In this document: piece by piece, positions 40,021 to 43,978 of the stretch
Layout of the letters: the number at the start of each line of letters is the position of its first letter
How positions within the stretch are numbered: the stretch's first letter is position 1
Source: Rhodocyclales bacterium
GTDB taxonomy: Bacteria; Pseudomonadota; Gammaproteobacteria; Burkholderiales; Rhodocyclaceae
Assembly: GCA_016192435.1 (NCBI GenBank)
Contig: JACPUD010000029.1
Span: forward strand, 1-43,978
Length of the DNA: 43,978 nucleotides
Direction: 5' to 3'
Position numbers and translations under genes: made by a program
The notes under the pieces: model-generated
Database searches by the model: none
Seen by the model: the letters and a program-made list of their open reading frames with translations, nothing else
What the model was told of the DNA's origin: nothing

Positions 40021-41166
40021 TCAGTCGCCGCCCTGCAGCCGGGCCGCAACTTCGCGCTGCTGGCCCTGCCGCATCACGGTCAGGCGCACCGTGTCGCCGA
40101 CGCGCTGGTCGTCGAGCAGGGCGGCGAGCTTGTCCATGCCGTCGACGCCCTTGCCATTCACGGCGAGGATGACGTCGCCGGGAATCACTTCGCCGCCGCG
40201 CACCGTGACGCCCTGCAGACCGGCCGCGGCGGCGGCGGAACCCGGCGCGACCTTGAGGATCACCACGCCGCGCAGGTCCAGCAGCGTCAGCAGGCGCTGG
40301 TTGAGGCGTTCGTCGGCCTCGATGCCCAATGTCGGCCGCGCATATTTGCCGTGGCGGATCAACTGCGGCACCACGCGATTGACGGTGTCGACCGGTACCG
40401 CGAAGCCGATGCCGGCGCTGGCGCCGCTCGGGCTGTAGATCGCGGTGTTGATGCCGATCAGGCGGCCGGCGGAATCGAGCAACGGCCCGCCCGAGTTGCC
40501 GGGGTTGATCGCGGCATCGGTCTGGATCAGGTGGTTGATGCTGGCGCCGCGCTCGCCCGCGAGCGAACGGTCGAGCGCCGAGACGATGCCGCGGGTCAGG
40601 GTCCAGTCGAGGCCGAAGGGGTTGCCGATGGCGAATACCTTCTGCCCGACGCGCAGGTCGCGGCTGCTGCCGACCGGCACCGGTTCCGGCTTGCGAAAGC
40701 CGGTGTCGATGCGCAGCACGGCAATGTCGTGGCGCGGGCTGGTGCCGACCAGGCGCGCCCTGTAGCTGCTGCCGTCGGCAAGCTTGACCGTGGCTTCGCT
40801 GGCGCCGTCGATGACGTGGTGATTGGTGACGACATGGCCGGCCTCGTCCCAGATGAAGCCGGAACCGCTGCCGCTCGGCACCGAGAAGACGTTGCGGGTC
40901 CAGAAGTCCTGCACCCGTTCGCGGGTGGAGATGAACACCACCGAGTCGCGCGCGCGTTCGAACAGCGCTATGGTGGCCTTTTCGTCGGCCGCCAGTTCGC
41001 CGCGCGGCGCCACCGGGCGCGGTTGGGTCGCGGCGGGTCTGTCGGCCAGCGCCGGCACCAGCAACAGCGCGCCGGCGATGGCGAGCAGCAGAACCATGAA
41101 GTTGCGCAGGCGGCGCCAAGTCCTGGCGGCGCCATAGGGGAATCGGGCAGCGAAGCGGCGGGTCAT
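40021..41166 (-). CDS. DegP/HtrA-like S1C serine protease with PDZ domain
   Basis: A 381-residue envelope protease. Signal anchor at about 22-42 (NFMVLLLAIAGALLLVPALA), trypsin-like domain with the triad His in VVTNHHVIDGA, Asp in SPRHDIAVLRI and Ser in INPGNSGGPLLDS, then one PDZ domain (about 285-375: LRGVVILKVAPGSAAAAAGLQG and IPGDVILAVNGKGVDGM). One PDZ domain and an uncleaved-looking anchor are like DegS/HhoB-type proteins. It probably degrades or senses misfolded envelope proteins. Confidence 0.9.
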   Translation of the reverse strand: MTRRFAARFPYGAARTWRRLRNFMVLLLAIAGALLLVPALADRPAATQPRPVAPRGELAADEKATIALFERARDSVVFISTRERVQDFWTRNVFSVPSGSGSGFIWDEAGHVVTNHHVIDGASEATVKLADGSSYRARLVGTSPRHDIAVLRIDTGFRKPEPVPVGSSRDLRVGQKVFAIGNPFGLDWTLTRGIVSALDRSLAGERGASINHLIQTDAAINPGNSGGPLLDSAGRLIGINTAIYSPSGASAGIGFAVPVDTVNRVVPQLIRHGKYARPTLGIEADERLNQRLLTLLDLRGVVILKVAPGSAAAAAGLQGVTVRGGEVIPGDVILAVNGKGVDGMDKLAALLDDQRVGDTVRLTVMRQGQQREVAARLQGGD

Positions 41167-41263
41167 GGGCTGGGTTTCTCCACGAAAGCGGCAGGCATCT
41201 GGGCACAACGGCCTGCCTTGTCGTCCATGTGGGATTGCCCGGCGCAAGTTCAAGTCCGGCGAT

Positions 41264-41322
41264 GGCCGGCCGACCCGGCAAGCCAGGCACCAAACAGGTG
41301 CGGCGGACGGCCGGCCGACCCG
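41264..41322. repeat. 14-bp direct repeats upstream of the protease gene
   Basis: GGCCGGCCGACCCG occurs at 41264-41277 and 41309-41322, 45 bases apart, in the 304-base gap between divergent genes. Each contains the palindrome GGCCGGCC. Purpose unknown. Confidence 0.55.
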
Positions 41323-41403
41323 CCGGAAGTCCGCATCGGCACTGGAATGGCGGCGTTTCACGTACCGTGGCACACTTTCACCCAAAATGGATGTAAATCG
41401 TCC

Positions 41404-41432
41404 TTGTCGATTCGTGCCTGAACAAGTATGTT
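41404..41432 (+). promoter_or_regulatory. candidate sigma-70 promoter for the 104-aa gene
   Basis: TTGTCG and TATGTT are 17 bases apart, about 40 bases before the start codon, in a locally A+T-richer stretch. Four of six bases match in each hexamer. Confidence 0.4.
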
Positions 41433-41470
41433 GAATACCGTAAATGAATTAACCCAGCGGTCTACACGCC

Positions 41471-41785
41471 ATGTCATTCGAAAAACTCCGGGCCGCATCC
41501 GCCAATCGCCGAACCTTGCTGCCATTCATCCGCTCGCTGCCCGATCATGACATCCTGGTTGCGATCGGGGCCGCCGACGAAGATTGCGCACCGCTCGGTT
41601 TCAAGCAACTGGTGCTGCTCGAACTGGCGCCGCCGACCACGCTGCAGCGCCGACTCAACGTTCTGGTCGGCAACCGGACGATACGGCGGTCGACGCTGCG
41701 CGACGATGGCAGGCGCGTCAGTTATTCGCTGACACCGAAGACGATGGCGGCCTTCCGCAAATACTTCCTGAAATTGCGTTTCTGA
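41471..41785 (+). CDS. winged-helix-like DNA-binding protein (104 aa)
   Basis: A small basic protein. FKQLVLLELAPPTTLQRRLNVLVGNRTIRRSTLRDDGRRVSYSLTPKTMAAF has the helix-turn-helix plus wing layout of MarR/PadR-like winged helices (recognition helix, then RDDGRRVSYSLT as wing and TP as the usual ending). It is probably a regulator or an adaptor in the same transcript as the next gene, which starts 29 bases later. Confidence 0.65.
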   Translation: MSFEKLRAASANRRTLLPFIRSLPDHDILVAIGAADEDCAPLGFKQLVLLELAPPTTLQRRLNVLVGNRTIRRSTLRDDGRRVSYSLTPKTMAAFRKYFLKLRF

Positions 41786-41814
41786 ACGCAAGTACGCGAC
41801 CGACAGGACGAACT

Positions 41815-42180
41815 GTGGGCTACGAACTCATCTGGGAACCACGCGGTGTCCTCAAGCGCTTCTTTGGTCCGGTCACCGACGCCGACGTCACCGCTTCGGT
41901 CGTGCAAACCCACGGCGACGAGCGCTTCGACTCATTGCGCTACATCATCAACAATTACCTGGACGCTACCGAGTGTTCGGTGTCGCCCGCGTCGGTCGAG
42001 GAACTTGTGGCCATCGAGCACGCCGCATCGATCAGCAATGCGCGCATCAGGATTGCGCTGGTGGCCGCGGCGGCAGACTTCATCGAGTTGGCAGGGCAAT
42101 ATGCCGGTTCGCCGCTGAAAACCTATCCGACCCGGATTTTTTCGTCGCTGGACGACGCGCGGATCTGGCTCGACGCCTGA
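41815..42180 (+). CDS. SpoIIAA-like (STAS-fold) protein, 121 aa
   Basis: A GTG start follows AGGAC. GYELIWEPRGVLKRFFGPVTDADVTASV, FDSLRYIINNYLDATECSVSPASVEEL, and KTYPTRIFSSLDDARIWLDA match a family of stand-alone STAS-like proteins that begin with a sheet and end with the ARxWL helix. Their role is unknown; the STAS fold usually binds a partner or nucleotide. Coupled to the winged-helix-like gene. Confidence 0.75.
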   Translation: MGYELIWEPRGVLKRFFGPVTDADVTASVVQTHGDERFDSLRYIINNYLDATECSVSPASVEELVAIEHAASISNARIRIALVAAAADFIELAGQYAGSPLKTYPTRIFSSLDDARIWLDA

Positions 42181-42208
42181 GCGGCGAGCAGGCAGTTCTT
42201 CGCCGCGC

Positions 42209-42979
42209 CTATCCGGCCAGCCCGTCGTAGCAGAGCTTCGCTCCCGCCGCCAGCAAAGTCCACGCCGTCACCAGATTGAAGCCGCGCATGTCGACGGCAT
42301 GGAGCAGGCGGTAGCCGATGAAGTAGCCGAGCGGAATCGCCGGCGCCAACAGCAGCGAAACGCCGAGCTTGGACAGATCGAGCAGGCCGAGCTGGGCATA
42401 GGGGCCGAGCTTGGAAAAATTCACCACCGAAAAGAAGATCACCGTGGTGCCGACCAGGCGCATCTTGTCCATGTTCTGCGGCATCAGGTATTGCATGATC
42501 GGTGGGCCGCCGGCATGCGAGACGAAGCTGGTGAAGCCGGACAGCGCGCTCCAGAAAATTCCCGGGCCGAGAGTTGGCGCTGACGGCACGGCGCTATCGA
42601 CGTCGCGTGCGGCGCGGAAGCGGTCGAAAGCGAAGGCCAGCGCCTCGATGCCGATCAGCAGCTTGATCCAGCGCGCGTCGACCTGGCCGAAGGTGAGCCA
42701 GCCCAGCGCGATGCCGAGCATGGCGCCGGGCAGGATGATGCGCAGGTTGGCGGCGTCGGCGCGGCCGCGGAACACCACCAGGCCAATGGCATCGAGCGCG
42801 AGCAGGATCGGCAGCATCACCGCGGCGGCGAAGGGCGGCGCCACCACCAGCGCCATCAGCGGCACGGCGAGGCTGCCCGCCGCGCCGCCGAAGCCGGCCT
42901 TGGACATGCCGATCAGCACCGTGGCGGCAGGGGCCAGCAGCCAGAAGGCAAGCGGCAGGGTGGTGGCGTGGTCGAACAT
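42209..42979 (-). CDS. TauE/SafE family permease
   Basis: A 256-residue inner-membrane protein with about seven or eight hydrophobic segments. LIGMSKAGFGGAAGSLAVPLMALVV is the family N-terminal motif, and GFTSFVSHAGGPPIMQYLMP the mid motif (SHAGGPP). These permeases export or import sulfite, sulfoacetate or similar anions. Copy 10 of the dispersed repeat encodes SAVPSAPTLGPG in the central cytoplasmic loop. Convergent with the SpoIIAA-like gene. Confidence 0.9.
   Translation of the reverse strand: MFDHATTLPLAFWLLAPAATVLIGMSKAGFGGAAGSLAVPLMALVVAPPFAAAVMLPILLALDAIGLVVFRGRADAANLRIILPGAMLGIALGWLTFGQVDARWIKLLIGIEALAFAFDRFRAARDVDSAVPSAPTLGPGIFWSALSGFTSFVSHAGGPPIMQYLMPQNMDKMRLVGTTVIFFSVVNFSKLGPYAQLGLLDLSKLGVSLLLAPAIPLGYFIGYRLLHAVDMRGFNLVTAWTLLAAGAKLCYDGLAG
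42572..42593 (+). repeat. dispersed repeat copy 10 (in the TauE/SafE gene, antisense)
   Basis: AGTTGGCGCTGACG then GCACGGCG on the plus strand, antisense to the gene. The coding strand reads A-V-P-S-A-P-T, in the same phase as the antisense copy in the ThDP gene, and falls in the loop between the two halves of the permease. Confidence 0.75.
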
Positions 42980-43035
42980 TCGTAGTGTGACGGCTGCCTT
43001 TCGGGCGGGGCGCACACTCTACCGGAAGCGCAGCG

Positions 43036-43112
43036 AATCGGCGGGTCCGGCGTCCTCGAAAACCTTTACCCCCGGGAGATCCGGGTCGGCCTGGTGGCGC
43101 GAACGCCGGAAT
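43036..43112 (+). pseudogene. remnant of a SAM methyltransferase C-terminus
   Basis: One frame reads GGSGVLENLYPREI followed at once by VGLVARTPE, resembling GGPSVLENLYTREI and the final IGLVARKP of the methyltransferase encoded at 32379-33005. The roughly 40 residues between these blocks are missing and nothing upstream matches, so it is a decayed, internally deleted fragment. The rest of the 42980-43156 gap holds no gene. Confidence 0.6.
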
Positions 43113-43156
43113 ACAGCCCCGCGCGCCGTGTCCTCAGCGCCGACTGCTGGATGCGG

Positions 43157-43597
43157 TTATTCGCTTGCCCACCGGAAATCGATTGTCTTGAGTGTTGTCG
43201 TGCCAACCGAAAGCGGCTGCTTTATCGCCTGGCCCGCCAAGGTGGCGACGATTTGATAAGCACCCGCCGGCAATTTCGTCAAAAACCATGGCCCGTCGGA
43301 CGTGGCATCCAGAACCGTTCTACCCGTCGCATCAGCAATGGTGACTCTGACATCGCTTACGTAGGCGCCGGACTTCAAAGCGAACACGAGTTTGACATTG
43401 AAGTCCCTGGCGAGCGAATTGAGCCGGTCGATTGAATCCGTGCCGACTCCTCCTGACACATAAGACACGCCGCCGACGTGCTTGACGATTGCGTCGCCGT
43501 CAGCGCTGGCGGCGAAAACCGGTGCTGCCGAGGCGAACAGAATGAGCGCAAAGCCATACGCCAGAAATTTGCTCGCCCTATCCAAAATAGGTTTCAT
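43157..43597 (-). CDS. secreted protein with transthyretin-like fold (146 aa)
   Basis: Signal peptide MKPILDRASKFLAYGFALIL... cleaved near PVFAA. The mature part has VKHVGGVSYVSGGVGTDSIDRLNSLARDFNVKLVFA and then a beta-sandwich (VRVTIADATGRTVLDATSDGPWFLTKLPAGAYQIVATLAGQ) like carboxypeptidase-regulatory/transthyretin-like domains. Probably periplasmic. No partner is evident next to it. Confidence 0.8.
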   Translation of the reverse strand: MKPILDRASKFLAYGFALILFASAAPVFAASADGDAIVKHVGGVSYVSGGVGTDSIDRLNSLARDFNVKLVFALKSGAYVSDVRVTIADATGRTVLDATSDGPWFLTKLPAGAYQIVATLAGQAIKQPLSVGTTTLKTIDFRWASE

Positions 43598-43697
43598 GTC
43601 GTGATGCTCCAAGGTCAATTTGATCGGGATTGATTCCTTGCACATTCTTTGTGCGCTTGCCCATCTTCATTCAAGGTCATCGCAGGCCACGTTTGGC

Positions 43698-43978
43698 TCA
43701 GTGGGCCTGCAGCCAGTCGAGCGTCTGCATATCCCCGTCAAAAGGGAAGTGCCTCAATGCGGCCGACGTAAAGTGTTGGCCGAGCGATTCCGCCATGTCG
43801 GCGCTCTGACTGTCCGTCACGATGGCAACACGTTCGACCCGCTGGTGGTGCTCGCGGACAAAGTGCATATGCGCGGTGAATCCCCCGAAGTTCTCCCATC
43901 CGGGAAATCCTTTGGTATGGATCAACACCCCCTGAAGTTTGGCGTGGTCGGCCAGATAGGCATCGACAGCAGCACCGA
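43698..43978 (-). CDS. SpoIIAA-like (DUF3478) protein, C-terminal part
   Basis: The gene runs in from the right edge, so its start lies outside the window. The visible 93 residues (AVDAYLADHAKLQGVLIHTKGFPGWENFGGF ... RVERVAIVTDSQSADMAESLGQHF) are the core of the DUF3478 SpoIIAA-like family. They end FPFDGDMQTLDWLQAH, where members usually have DEAxxWL. It belongs to the same broad STAS-like group as the protein at 41815-42180 but is not a close copy. Confidence 0.8.
   Translation of the reverse strand, partial: GAAVDAYLADHAKLQGVLIHTKGFPGWENFGGFTAHMHFVREHHQRVERVAIVTDSQSADMAESLGQHFTSAALRHFPFDGDMQTLDWLQAH

Noticed and set aside
41264..41322. Direct GGCCGGCC repeats as an operator pair
   Set aside because: They lie far from either start codon in GC-rich sequence and no regulator link is visible, so they are listed only as a repeat.
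1..43978. CRISPR array, rRNA, prophage genes or a replication origin
   Set aside because: No regularly spaced repeat-spacer pattern, rRNA sequence, phage structural gene or DnaA-box cluster was seen.

Overview
The window is GC-rich (about 65% G+C by eye) and densely coded. It looks like the chromosome of a betaproteobacterium, probably from the Rhodocyclales/Sterolibacteriaceae side. This is inferred from gene content (QseE/GlrK-type kinase with lipoprotein and GlrR, class II ribonucleotide reductase, phosphotransacetylase fused to a MaoC domain, SpoIIAA-like proteins, DUF2282/DUF692/DUF2063/DoxX operon) and not from a marker gene.

Layout. 1-4.8 kb: tRNA-Arg(CCU), an Uup-type ABC-F ATPase, small hypothetical genes, an RNase HI-like protein, a GIY-YIG protein and an alpha/beta hydrolase. 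4.85-7.75 kb: a scar of mobile DNA with a truncated IS256-type transposase, an orphan secreted protein, the first codons of an IS110-type transposase and an HNH nuclease between 15-bp direct repeats. 7.9-13.75 kb (minus strand): nrdJ, then ackA and a MaoC-phosphate acyltransferase gene. 13.75-15.04 kb: a repeat island followed by an EgtD-like histidine methyltransferase.

15.2-19.0 kb: a complete bufferin-type operon (DUF2282 precursor, DUF692 oxidase, DUF2063 partner, DoxX membrane protein), converging on an ECF sigma/anti-sigma pair. In the bufferin literature such operons make a cysteine-modified periplasmic metal-binding peptide used against copper stress. 19.2-21.2 kb: three secreted proteins, including a sorbosone-dehydrogenase-like beta-propeller. 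21.5-27.1 kb: an AraC-type regulator divergent from a tightly coupled four-gene operon (ThDP enzyme, bile-acid:Na+ symporter family carrier, NAD-dependent epimerase, SDR) that looks like an uncharacterised catabolic or biosynthetic unit.

27.2-31.8 kb: a dihaem cytochrome c with an extra C-terminal domain and a large Cache/PAS/GGDEF/EAL protein. 31.8-35.8 kb: a C_GCAxxG_C_C redox protein divergent from a SAM methyltransferase, then a run of envelope proteins. 35.99-39.3 kb: a GlrK-lipoprotein-GlrR type two-component operon. 39.6-44 kb: a small periplasmic protein, a DegP/HtrA-like protease, a winged-helix-like protein, two SpoIIAA-like proteins, a TauE/SafE permease and a secreted protein.

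The most unusual signal is a short dispersed repeat (core AGTTGGCGCTGGCG followed by an ACGGCG-type end, about 22 bp) present ten times in 44 kb on both strands. Five copies are intergenic and five lie inside genes. The three sense copies all sit in the same codon phase (encoding VGAGDTA-like peptides) and the two antisense copies also share one phase (AVPPAPT-like). One copy abuts a broken 60-bp piece of an AraC gene, linking the repeat to rearrangement.
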